A stretch of 8,443 nt of DNA, taken from the NCBI GenBank assembly GCA_964493075.1, contig CAZBNU010000182.1, positions 1 through 8,443 on the forward strand, read 5' to 3'. A program made the position numbers and the translations under genes. The notes under the pieces were generated by a model. That model had not been told where the DNA came from. It made no database searches and saw only the letters and a list, made by a program, of their open reading frames with translations. Below are positions 1 through 6,351 of the stretch, piece by piece (position 1 is the stretch's first letter; each line of letters begins with the position of its first letter). The stretch comes from SLFT01 sp964493075. Lineage in GTDB: Bacteria; Hydrogenedentota; Hydrogenedentia; Hydrogenedentales; CAITNO01.

Positions 1-127
1 GCCGTGTGATGCCGGGCGTTTGTTTTCAAGGAGCACGGTTTTCAGGATCAGGGTTTTGCGCCTAGGGCTGAGAAAGGCGCATGGTCAATGCCTGGCACAC
101 GTAGCATCGGCTTCAAATTCCACATCT
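1..127 (-). other. Probable structured 5' leader of a leftward gene beyond the left edge
   Basis: No complete gene is visible here. The leftward promoter at 128-156 predicts a transcript starting near 121 and running off the window. The leader can fold: a 7 bp perfect inverted repeat pairs 57-63 with 75-81 across an 11 nt loop, and CGTGTG at 3-8 can pair with CACACG at 96-101 to enclose it. GTTTT-starting units at 22, 38 and 53 form a loose 15-16 nt direct repeat. Leftward ATG starts in this stretch reach stop codons quickly, the longest giving about 25 codons. One frame without an ATG stays open to the edge. I see no cobalamin riboswitch core or other RNA family that I recognise. Confidence 0.4.
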
Positions 128-156
128 AGTGTACCACAATATATTGCGTTTGTCAA
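128..156 (-). promoter_or_regulatory. Sigma70-type promoter firing left, with operator in the spacer
   Basis: Read on the minus strand, TTGACA (156-151) is a perfect -35 box. It is followed by a 17 nt spacer (150-134) and TACACT (133-128), which matches 4 of 6 in the -10 box. Transcription would begin near 121 and run off the left edge, so the gene it serves is not in the window. The palindrome at 134-149 fills the spacer almost exactly, so a protein bound there would block RNA polymerase. Confidence 0.65.
134..149. promoter_or_regulatory. NrdR-box-like palindromic operator, copy 1
   Basis: The 16 bp site CCACAATATATTGCGT is a near-perfect palindrome centred between 141 and 142. It matches the NrdR box as I recall it (acaCwAtATaTwGtgt) at 14 of 16 positions, including the core. 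NrdR is the zinc-ribbon/ATP-cone repressor of ribonucleotide reductase operons. The site lies inside the -35/-10 spacer of the leftward promoter, the expected place for a repressor. No nrd gene is in the window, so the assignment rests on motif and position only. Another palindrome-binding repressor is possible. Confidence 0.5.
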
Positions 157-276
157 GCCTTTTTGAAAATTATTTTTTGGCCCAAAAAGACCAATAAAAA
201 GCGTCTTTTTGAATTATTTAGAATGAACAAGCACTATATGTAGATTATTTTTGGGGACACTCAGAGAAATTTTGAT

Positions 277-292
277 CTACAATATATTGTGG
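277..292. promoter_or_regulatory. NrdR-box-like palindromic operator, copy 2
   Basis: The 16 bp site CTACAATATATTGTGG contains the perfect 12 bp palindrome ACAATATATTGT (279-290). It agrees with the remembered NrdR box at 13 of 16 positions. Its centre is 143 bp from copy 1, much further than the roughly 31 bp typical of paired NrdR boxes. I see no good -35/-10 pair around it in either direction. It could support looping with copy 1 or act on the rightward pentapeptide gene. Confidence 0.4.
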
Positions 293-370
293 CACACAGA
301 TTCCCGCATTCCCAGTATAAAAATGCGGAGTGGCAGTTCATATACCGTGTAAACGCTGAAATGGCAAACG

Positions 371-379
371 TGGTATAAT
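371..379 (+). promoter_or_regulatory. Extended -10 promoter for the pentapeptide repeat gene
   Basis: TGGTATAAT gives a perfect TATAAT (374-379) preceded by the TG of an extended -10 element. No credible -35 box lies 16-18 bp upstream, which extended -10 promoters tolerate. The start of transcription would be near 386, leaving a leader of about 64 nt before the GTG at 450. Confidence 0.55.
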
Positions 380-449
380 AAAAGCACTAAAGAAGATTGT
401 CGGTGCCCAATAACCGGCAAAACGGCTGTAAATACTCTGGAGAAAAGAC

Positions 450-1097
450 GTGGCATACTCGCAGCACCTCAAGTATATTATGGAGGGAGTGGAAACGTGG
501 AATTCCTGGCGGCGGGCAACGCCGGGTTCCATGCCTGATTTGAGCGGCGCTGATCTGTCCGGAAGGGACCTGAGTCAGGCATTGCTGGCACACACGAATT
601 TTAACAATGCAAATCTCCAGAAGGTCAATTTTCAAAATGTAGACCTGAACCACTGTAATTTCTTCGGGGCGGTTCTTATTGACGCCGACATGAGAGGAAC
701 CAATCTGCGCGCCGCCGATCTCAGTCATGCACAAACGCTCAACCTCCATCTGGACGGGGCATGCCTTGAAGGGGCCACGTTGAATAACGTCAGCCTGAGC
801 GGCCATTTGCTTGGCGGCATTAATTTTCGCAATGCCAACCTGTTTGGCGCCAACCTGAAGGAAGCCGATTTGACCAACGCGGATTTAACTGGCGCTTCGC
901 TGGCCGAGGCCAATCTGGACCTGGTGAACTTCTATTTGGCCAACCTTACCGGGGCAAATCTCACCGGCGCAAGCGTCAAGGGCGCCATGTTCCGCGATGC
1001 CATCCTGGAAGGCACAAACTTCAAGGACGTCAATCTTCGTGACGCAACCCTGACCTTTAAAGACAAAATGAAATTGAAGTTCACGGGCAGACTATAA
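450..1097 (+). CDS. Pentapeptide repeat protein, 35 uninterrupted repeats
   Basis: This 215-residue protein folds as a right-handed quadrilateral beta-helix, the structure known for pentapeptide repeats. After a short head (residues 1-29, with WNSWRR at 17-22), a central Leu/Phe position recurs every five residues from L31 to L201 with no change of phase. That makes 35 repeats or nearly nine coils. Only M81, T96 and V176 break the Leu/Phe rule. The preceding position is usually Asp or Asn (A-D/N-L pattern). There is no signal peptide or membrane segment, so it is probably cytoplasmic. I chose the GTG start at 450 because GGAG at 439-442 sits 7 nt upstream; an in-frame ATG at 480 is possible. 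Family members range from DNA mimics that protect gyrase to scaffolds. Nothing here identifies its partner, so its function is unknown. Confidence 0.93.
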   Translation: MAYSQHLKYIMEGVETWNSWRRATPGSMPDLSGADLSGRDLSQALLAHTNFNNANLQKVNFQNVDLNHCNFFGAVLIDADMRGTNLRAADLSHAQTLNLHLDGACLEGATLNNVSLSGHLLGGINFRNANLFGANLKEADLTNADLTGASLAEANLDLVNFYLANLTGANLTGASVKGAMFRDAILEGTNFKDVNLRDATLTFKDKMKLKFTGRL

Positions 1098-1133
1098 GCC
1101 TGCTGCCAAGGGCGGGCGGCAAAACTCGCACGG

Positions 1134-1163
1134 TTGGCAACCATCTCCCCAAATGTGTATGAT
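1134..1163 (+). promoter_or_regulatory. Promoter of the aminotransferase-kinase gene group
   Basis: TTGGCA (1134-1139) and TATGAT (1158-1163) each match five of six consensus bases, with an 18 nt spacer. Transcription would start near 1170. The ATG at 1153 lies upstream of that point, so this promoter argues for translation from 1219. It separates the sugar genes from the pentapeptide gene, although read-through from the upstream promoter is also possible. Confidence 0.5.
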
Positions 1164-1218
1164 ACATCCAGCAGCCCATGGCAACACGATTAAGAGTGAC
1201 AACCTACGGAAATTGGCA

Positions 1219-2421
1219 ATGCCCTACACTGTTGACACGAACACGACTCCAGCTTATGAAAAGGCAGTTGCGCAGCTGGCGCAGGCGCACCGGTTCCCTG
1301 ATCCGGTTTATGTAACACGCCCGAATATACCGGGCCTTGAAGACTACGCCCGAAGATTGTCCCCGGCATGGGAACGGCAATGGCTGACCAATGACGGGGT
1401 TCTCCATATGCAACTGGAAACCGCCCTTGCAGCGCGTTTTGAGGTTCCCTGTCTGCGGCTTTTCTGCAATGGCACCCTCGCACTACTGACGGCATTGCAG
1501 GCCCTTGAACTGGAAGACGGTGAGGTTATCACAACGCCCTTCACCTTTCCGGCCACCATTAACACCCTGCACTGGCGGCGACTAAAACCGGTATTCGGCG
1601 ATATTGATCCCCATACCTGCAATCTTGAACCAGCAGGCATTGAAGCACTTATTACAGATAAAACCTGTGCTATTCTGCCGGTGCATGTATATGGTCGCCC
1701 CTGTGATGTGGAGACCATTCAAGTCATTGCCGACCGGCATGGCCTCCCTGTACTGTACGATGCCGCCCATGCCTTTGACGTGAAGTACAAAGGGAAATCC
1801 CTCCTGCATTACGGCGCGTTGTCCATGCTGAGCTTCCACGCAACCAAGCTGTTCAACACCGCAGAAGGCGGGGCGTTGGCGTCGCCCGATCCGCAGTTTC
1901 AAGAACGGTTGCGACAGCTAAAGAATTTCGGGATTGCTGATGAAGAGACCATGATTGCGCCGGGTATTAATGGGAAAATGAGCGAACTGCATGCCGCCCT
2001 TGGTCTTGCCCAGTTGGAAACGGTGGATGCTGAAATACAAAATAGACGCCGCATTGCAGAACACTACAACAGAATATTCGGGGATGCTCTTGGGCTGACA
2101 GCACCCTCTTTTGATACGAAAGAGATTAGCAGCAACTATGCCTATTACCCCTTACGCATTGACCATCATAAATTCGGTATCAGCCGCGATCTTCTGTGGG
2201 AAACGCTGAAACGATGCAACATCCACGCCCGCAGGTATTTCCATCCGCTGTGCTCCTCTAGCGACTGGTGTTATGTGGAACCGGGTCGTCTACCTCACGC
2301 CGAAGCGGCAGCGCAGGAAATGCTTTGTCTGCCCTTGTACGGGTCGCTTACGCTGGAGAGCGCTTCGGTTATTTGTGATGTTATCGTCCAACTGGGCGCG
2401 CTGGCGCGTGCATCTCTATGA
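1219..2421 (+). CDS. DegT/DnrJ/EryC1/StrS-family PLP sugar aminotransferase, VioA-like
   Basis: This predicted PLP enzyme would transfer an amino group, usually from glutamate, to a keto-sugar nucleotide in the cytoplasm to make an amino sugar for the cell surface. Counting from the 1219 start (400 residues, normal for the family), the Schiff-base lysine is K210 in SFHATKLFNTAEGG. D181 in YDAAHAF contacts the PLP ring, and NGT at 84-86 lies near the phosphate. The SFHATK form and motifs such as WLTND (55-59) and APGINGKM (247-254) recall the VioA branch (dTDP-4-amino-4,6-dideoxyglucose synthesis); the exact substrate cannot be read. I prefer 1219 because GGAA at 1208-1211 is 7 nt upstream. 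The longer frame from ATG 1153 adds 22 residues, has no ribosome site and begins inside a promoter. Its stop overlaps the next start (ATGA), implying coupled translation. Confidence 0.92.
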   Translation: MPYTVDTNTTPAYEKAVAQLAQAHRFPDPVYVTRPNIPGLEDYARRLSPAWERQWLTNDGVLHMQLETALAARFEVPCLRLFCNGTLALLTALQALELEDGEVITTPFTFPATINTLHWRRLKPVFGDIDPHTCNLEPAGIEALITDKTCAILPVHVYGRPCDVETIQVIADRHGLPVLYDAAHAFDVKYKGKSLLHYGALSMLSFHATKLFNTAEGGALASPDPQFQERLRQLKNFGIADEETMIAPGINGKMSELHAALGLAQLETVDAEIQNRRRIAEHYNRIFGDALGLTAPSFDTKEISSNYAYYPLRIDHHKFGISRDLLWETLKRCNIHARRYFHPLCSSSDWCYVEPGRLPHAEAAAQEMLCLPLYGSLTLESASVICDVIVQLGALARASL

Positions 2422-3200
2422 ACGGTCCGTTTACTGATTTTAAAAAATACCAACAGGGAAATGCGCACGCACTGGCATACCGGGAAAATAGTAATGACAT
2501 CGCCGCTGCACTTTTTGACGGCAAGGGATGCCATCCCCTTGAAGCAACCGGGCGCGGCAGCATGATGCAATGTTCCCTGTCTGATGGCACAAGCGTCGTA
2601 CTACGCATTTGCCGGCGCGGCGGTCTGTTGGCGCATCTTCTGAAAGAGGGGTTTTTATTGAAAAACCGGCCCCTCATGGAGTTTCACATCCACCATGCCG
2701 TATTGGAGCGCGGCATTCCGGCGCCGCCTTTACTCGGAGTACGCTGGGAGCGGCGCGGACTGTTATACTACGGCACCCTGGCAACAGCGATGCTTGAGGG
2801 CGCAGACCTTCACACCTGGTTGGCCGCAAACAAAAAAGAGGAAGCGGCAACAGAACAAACATTGGCCGCATGTGGCGCCGCCATACGTCTGATGCATGAC
2901 CGCGGCGTGTGGCATGCAGACCTGCAACTCAAGAATATTTTTGTTACGGAAAGGGGCATGTTCCTGCTGGACTTTGACAAGGCGCAGGTGTATGAAACGC
3001 TATCTGATTACAAACGCGCCCAGAATCTATTGCGGTTACGCCGCTCTTTCCATAAACTTGGATATCCCGCTGCTGAATACTGGCACCGCCTGATGTCTGG
3101 GTATTCTGACATCTCCATCCCCAAAACACTTGGTGCGGCATATCGCGTCAAAGCATGGTTTTCTGATATGATTCAGGGTAGGAGAACCACGCAGGTATGA
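2418..3200 (+). CDS. KdkA-like lipopolysaccharide sugar kinase (Kdo/WaaP family)
   Basis: This 260-residue protein is a small eukaryotic-kinase-like enzyme of the Kdo/WaaP family, expected to phosphorylate a lipopolysaccharide core sugar on the inner face of the membrane. GRGS at 45-48 stands where KdkA has its nucleotide loop. VLR with RRGGLLAHLL (61-75) resembles the KdkA signature LRxYRRGG, and here Arg replaces the usual beta-3 Lys. The catalytic loop is HADLQLKN (166-173, catalytic D168, metal-binding N173). LLDFDKA (183-189) is the DFG equivalent, with D185. All key catalytic residues are present, so it should be active. It begins inside the stop of the aminotransferase without its own ribosome site, indicating coupling. 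The acceptor may be Kdo, but could be the amino sugar made by its neighbour. KdkA is the closest family I recognise; I give no symbol because the substrate is unproven. Confidence 0.87.
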   Translation: MNGPFTDFKKYQQGNAHALAYRENSNDIAAALFDGKGCHPLEATGRGSMMQCSLSDGTSVVLRICRRGGLLAHLLKEGFLLKNRPLMEFHIHHAVLERGIPAPPLLGVRWERRGLLYYGTLATAMLEGADLHTWLAANKKEEAATEQTLAACGAAIRLMHDRGVWHADLQLKNIFVTERGMFLLDFDKAQVYETLSDYKRAQNLLRLRRSFHKLGYPAAEYWHRLMSGYSDISIPKTLGAAYRVKAWFSDMIQGRRTTQV

Positions 3201-4057
3201 CATCAAAAAAATCCAAAGTATGGCAGGTTCTGTTATGCCCAAAGGGATTCAGACGCCTGAAAATACCCGGCGGCGCGGCCTATGTACGCGACGACCTGGA
3301 AGATAAGCAGCTGAATGCACTGCTTGCCCACCAGGGTGAGATACTCAAAGCCTCCTCCAAATCGAGGGTACGCCGTCTTGGGCATTGGGCCGTCAAGGAG
3401 ATGCATCACGGGCTGGCGAGCAGGATTATCGGCCGCGCGCGCCGTCGGTCGCGCCATCCCTGGATGGCCCTGAACTACCTGCGCATCAAAGGTGTGAGTG
3501 TGCCAGAACCGCTGGCCTATATTGAGTATGGACGCTTTGGCCTTGTAAGAAGCAGCGCCCAGATTTTTCAGTACCTCAGTTTTTATTACGACGTGGAAAC
3601 CTGGCTGAGCCTGCAGATACGGGAGGGCATTGAAGGCGAATCGGTCACCGCTTTTCTGGATGGACTGGCGCAGGCTGTGAACACCCTGTGTGACAGTGGC
3701 GCGTGGCACGCGGATCTTTCCGGCAAAAATATCATGACCCATGACGGTACGCAGTTTTATTTCGTAGACCTGGATGCAGTACAACTCGAAAGTGACTATG
3801 ACGATGATAAACGGTTGAAGAACCACGTGCAACTTTACGACTCGTTCTGTGATGCCCTGTCGGATAAACTGCTGGTGCCGTTCATACAGGCCATGCTCCC
3901 CGAACATCTTGACTTGCGTGCCTGGATGCCGAAGGTGCGCAAAGCACAACGGGAACGCCGCGCCAAGGTTGAAGCCTACTGGGCAAAACACGGGCCACCG
4001 GAAAGAATGAATCCCCTGCGGGGTTTTCTCTCCGACCACCCCATTGAAACGGAATAA
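3197..4057 (+). CDS. Second Kdo/WaaP-family sugar kinase
   Basis: This 286-residue protein belongs to the same broad kinase family as its upstream neighbour but is clearly divergent. K67 in WAVKEM is a plausible ATP-anchoring lysine. RARRRSRHPW (80-89) followed by NYLRIKGVSVPEPLA matches the basic stretch and helix that precede the hinge in WaaP/RfaP-like proteins. The catalytic loop is HADLSGKN (171-178; D173, N178) and the metal-binding segment is FVDLDAVQ (189-196; D191). The C-terminal tail from about 245 is rich in Lys and Arg, which could favour binding to acidic membrane or lipid A. It overlaps the previous gene by ATGA; AGGAG at 3180-3184 also lies 12 nt upstream. Both kinases keep their catalytic residues, so they probably act on different sugars or positions. 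The substrate is unknown. Confidence 0.85.
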   Translation: MTSKKSKVWQVLLCPKGFRRLKIPGGAAYVRDDLEDKQLNALLAHQGEILKASSKSRVRRLGHWAVKEMHHGLASRIIGRARRRSRHPWMALNYLRIKGVSVPEPLAYIEYGRFGLVRSSAQIFQYLSFYYDVETWLSLQIREGIEGESVTAFLDGLAQAVNTLCDSGAWHADLSGKNIMTHDGTQFYFVDLDAVQLESDYDDDKRLKNHVQLYDSFCDALSDKLLVPFIQAMLPEHLDLRAWMPKVRKAQRERRAKVEAYWAKHGPPERMNPLRGFLSDHPIETE

Positions 4058-4062
4058 CCATC

Positions 4063-4887
4063 ATGACGAAGGACATTCACGATTGCTCGCGTCTATGCAT
4101 TCACACCATGACCACAAAACCCTGGTGGCTAAAAGAAGCCATTGAAGGATATGTGAAAGCCGGTGTGCCTGCAATCACGGTATGGCGCAATCATCTTGAA
4201 CCTTATGGGGCGAAGGAAGCGGGTAACATGCTGCGAGATTCCGGGCTGCGCGTGGTCAGCCTGTGTCGTGGCGGCTTTTTCCCAGCAACTGGCGCGGCGG
4301 CGCGTGAAGCGGCCCGGGACGATAATCGGCGCGCCATAGATGAAGCCGCAGCCATTGGTGCACCCCTCGTGGTGCTGGTTTGCGGCGCTGTGCCCGGCCT
4401 GGAACTGGCCGTGGCGCGGCAACAGATTCTTGACGGTATTGTGTCGGTGCTGCCCCACGCGAAAGCGGCAAAGGTAAAGCTTTCCATTGAACCGCTCCAC
4501 CCCATGTACGCAGATGATCGCAGCGCCATCAACACCCTGGAACAGGCAAACAACATGGTGATGGCCATCAACTCCCCCTGGCTAGGGTTGACTGTGGATG
4601 TGTACCATTGTTGGTGGGACCCCATGCTCCGCGCGGAAATTCAGCGCGCCGGAAACACCATTCTCTCCTTCCATGTTTGCGACTGGCGCACACCCACCCG
4701 CGATCTCCTCAACGACCGCGGTATGATGGGGGAAGGTTGCATTGACATTCCTCAAATCCGTGGCTGGGTGGAAAAAACCGGATTCAACGGCCCCATCGAA
4801 GTAGAAATCTTCTCCAATGAATTCTGGGCCTGGGACCAGGAAAAACTTGTAGAACGAATCAAGCGGGCCTATTTAAGTTCTGTGTAA
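4063..4887 (+). CDS. Xylose-isomerase-like TIM barrel sugar isomerase/epimerase
   Basis: This 274-residue protein is of the AP-endonuclease-2/xylose-isomerase-like TIM barrel superfamily. Its members isomerise or epimerise sugars and keto-sugars through a divalent metal. Likely metal ligands are E143 (SIEPLHP), D179 and H182 (VDVYHCWWDP), H204 (SFHVCDW) and a Glu near the end (E246 or E248 in GPIEVEIF). All the sites expected for the superfamily are filled. There is no signal peptide, so it should be cytoplasmic. It starts 5 bp after the second kinase, with GGAA at 4051-4054 serving as a ribosome site inside the end of that gene. The DUF1080 gene 34 bp downstream suggests a role in keto-sugar handling, since such pairs occur in 3-keto-glycoside breakdown clusters. 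The specific reaction cannot be named from sequence. Confidence 0.88.
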   Translation: MTKDIHDCSRLCIHTMTTKPWWLKEAIEGYVKAGVPAITVWRNHLEPYGAKEAGNMLRDSGLRVVSLCRGGFFPATGAAAREAARDDNRRAIDEAAAIGAPLVVLVCGAVPGLELAVARQQILDGIVSVLPHAKAAKVKLSIEPLHPMYADDRSAINTLEQANNMVMAINSPWLGLTVDVYHCWWDPMLRAEIQRAGNTILSFHVCDWRTPTRDLLNDRGMMGEGCIDIPQIRGWVEKTGFNGPIEVEIFSNEFWAWDQEKLVERIKRAYLSSV

Positions 4888-4921
4888 AATCAAGAGAAAA
4901 CTATCTGAAAGCGATATTCAA

Positions 4922-5587
4922 ATGAAAAAAGCAATCGTGCTTCTTGGCTTGTTTTCACTGGCAGTATGCGGCTGTCACAGCCTGAACACTGCAGACGCAA
5001 AATATGAAACCAATGCAGACGGGTTCATCTCCCTCTTTAATGGCACAGACCTGACTGGCTGGACCGGCGATAAGGTGGGGTATCGTGTGGAAGATGGGAT
5101 TATCGTTGCCGATCCCTTGGGCAACCTTTATACCGAAGAGGAATACAGTGACTTTATCCTTCAATTTGAATTCAAACTGACGCCGGGCGCCAACAACGGC
5201 ATCGGCATCCGTGTTCCACGAGGCGGCCACGCTTCCTCGCAGGGCATGGAAATTCAGATACTGGATGATACCTCGGAAAATTTCATTGGTATCAAGCCGT
5301 ACCAGCGACACGGTTCCATTTACGGCATTATCCCGGCGGAACCAGGCCACCTTAAGCCAGTAGGCGAATGGAACGAAGAGGAAATCAGGGTTGAAGGCAT
5401 GAAGGTTCGCGTCACCCTGAATGGATCGGTCATTGTGGATACTGACCTTACCCCCTATCGAGAAGGAGCACCCACGCCCGACGGCAAGGAACATCCCGGA
5501 CTGCAACGGGACAGCGGACACATTTCACTGGCTGGCCACAAGACGCAACTCTCTTTTCGGAACCTCCGAATCAAGCCGCTGCGGTAA
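4922..5587 (+). CDS. DUF1080 (3-keto-disaccharide hydrolase-like) lipoprotein
   Basis: This 221-residue protein has the single DUF1080 concanavalin-like beta-sandwich, now also called 3-keto-disaccharide hydrolase. Recognisable pieces are FISLFNGTDLTGW (35-47), YSDFILQFEFKL (75-86) followed by NNGIGIRVPR, GMEIQILDD (108-116), HGSIYGI (130-136) and a C-terminal ISLAGHKTQLSFRNLRIKPL. The N-terminus has two lysines, a hydrophobic stretch and a Cys at 18, so export and lipid attachment are likely. The box is VCGC rather than the usual LAGC, and Cys16 is an alternative. It would act in the periplasm on 3-keto-glycosides or related sugars. Only a weak ribosome site (GAAAG, 4907-4911) precedes it. 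No promoter is obvious in the 34 bp gap, so co-transcription with the isomerase gene is likely. It ends 6 bp from a convergent gene, with no visible terminator between. Confidence 0.9.
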   Translation: MKKAIVLLGLFSLAVCGCHSLNTADAKYETNADGFISLFNGTDLTGWTGDKVGYRVEDGIIVADPLGNLYTEEEYSDFILQFEFKLTPGANNGIGIRVPRGGHASSQGMEIQILDDTSENFIGIKPYQRHGSIYGIIPAEPGHLKPVGEWNEEEIRVEGMKVRVTLNGSVIVDTDLTPYREGAPTPDGKEHPGLQRDSGHISLAGHKTQLSFRNLRIKPLR

Positions 5588-5593
5588 CCCATC

Positions 5594-6307
5594 TCAAACC
5601 TGTGTCTCTTCCTCTTGTTCACCATCATCTTCTATCATGGCGTTATAATCGTTCACAGCGCTGTATTCAAGGATACGACTTATCTTCTTCATGCGCAACG
5701 GCAGGAAGGGGATATTCTTGATTGATAAGAGTTGTTTGTTGCCTGTGGCGCTATATACAGCGATAGTGCCTGAAAGGCAAATAAGCAGCTCAAGCACGTC
5801 GGGATAGGTAGCCACTACCCGTTTTGCACCGCGTCCAGTGGCATCTTCCTTGTGGCCGAAGGTACGATGCTCAATCTCGTTGTTCGTAATGCGCCAGCGA
5901 TCGTTGACGAAGGCAAAGAAAAACATCACCAGGTAAACAATGCCAAAGATGCCGCTGATTAGAAGCAGGGCCGGGGTGGAAATAGTGGGTTTGAGGCTGG
6001 ATATAAATTCACTCAGCTTCGCAAAAAACATGACGTTCTTGGCGTCCTGAAGCCAAAGAATACCCAGCCAGCTGCCGCCGAAAAGCACCAGGCAGAAGAT
6101 GCTCGCATTACGGCTCAAATCAAAGCCCATGGTCAGCACCACAAGGGACACAATGACAATGTAGGTCCATGCCGCTGCACTTTCACTTATAACACCACCG
6201 CTTTGGAGTCCCGCCAGAAGAACGCCAAAGGCAATCATCGGCCAGGCGTACAAAAACTGGGGATAAGAATAGATAATAATGGACGTGGGGGATTTCTTTT
6301 CAGGCAT
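5594..6307 (-). CDS. Four-helix membrane protein of unknown function with a C-terminal soluble domain
   Basis: I do not recognise this 237-residue protein. It has four likely membrane helices at about 17-35, 46-63, 68-87 and 110-134. A hydrophilic segment begins WRITNNEIEHRTFG and runs to about 215 with alternating short strands (IAVYSATGN, LLSIKNIPFLP), followed by an acidic tail (DDGEQEEE). The WRITNNEIEHR pattern is what one sees where bacterial PH-like (bPH) domains start after membrane helices, so a PH-like fold is my tentative reading. There is no signal peptide or catalytic motif. AGGA lies about 8 nt before the ATG, supporting this start. It lies 89 bp downstream of purD on the same strand. 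It may share that transcript or use the weak promoter at 6352-6381. Confidence 0.8.
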   Translation of the reverse strand: MPEKKSPTSIIIYSYPQFLYAWPMIAFGVLLAGLQSGGVISESAAAWTYIVIVSLVVLTMGFDLSRNASIFCLVLFGGSWLGILWLQDAKNVMFFAKLSEFISSLKPTISTPALLLISGIFGIVYLVMFFFAFVNDRWRITNNEIEHRTFGHKEDATGRGAKRVVATYPDVLELLICLSGTIAVYSATGNKQLLSIKNIPFLPLRMKKISRILEYSAVNDYNAMIEDDGEQEEETQV

Positions 6308-6351
6308 GGGTCATTCCTTTCATTGGGCAATAACACGGTTTCCAGAAGAAC

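Larger units (their letters stand above)
129..297. repeat. 18 bp inverted repeat pair flanking an AT-rich spacer
   Basis: Positions 129-146 (GTGTACCACAATATATTG) recur as the reverse complement at 280-297 with 17 of 18 bases identical. With a one-base gap the match extends outward through ATCT on each side. The conserved part is larger than the palindromic core, so the two ends are copies in opposite orientation. The interior is AT-rich and contains a 9 bp stem (183-191 with 203-211, 11 nt loop). I read the pair as mirrored operators. A small inverted-repeat element is the alternative, but I find no clear target-site duplication. Confidence 0.55.

Noticed and set aside
1..127. Cobalamin riboswitch before a possible class II ribonucleotide reductase gene
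   Set aside because: I looked for the conserved core and B12 box in the leftward leader and found neither.
183..211. 9 bp stem of A and T rich sequence in the left intergenic region, a possible terminator
   Set aside because: No gene in the window ends before it, its stem is almost all A-T pairs, and such stems are expected by chance in AT-rich spacers.
387..806. Minus-strand frame opposite the start of the pentapeptide gene
   Set aside because: Its apparent repeats mirror the pentapeptide repeats on the coding strand.
1098..1125. GC-rich imperfect hairpin just after the pentapeptide gene, resembling a terminator
   Set aside because: The stem (GCTGCC with GGCGGC) includes a G-U pair and is followed by AAAAC, not a T run, so it lacks the mark of an intrinsic terminator.
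1219..2421. KdnA-type 8-amino-Kdo aminotransferase, suggested by the neighbouring Kdo-type kinases
   Set aside because: The lysine segment SFHATKLFNTAEGG and N-terminal motifs fit the VioA-like branch better, and no KdnB-type dehydrogenase is nearby.
3233..4039. 268-codon open frame on the minus strand opposite the second kinase
   Set aside because: It lies entirely antisense to a gene with clear kinase motifs, has no recognisable domain, and is a shadow of that gene's codon pattern.
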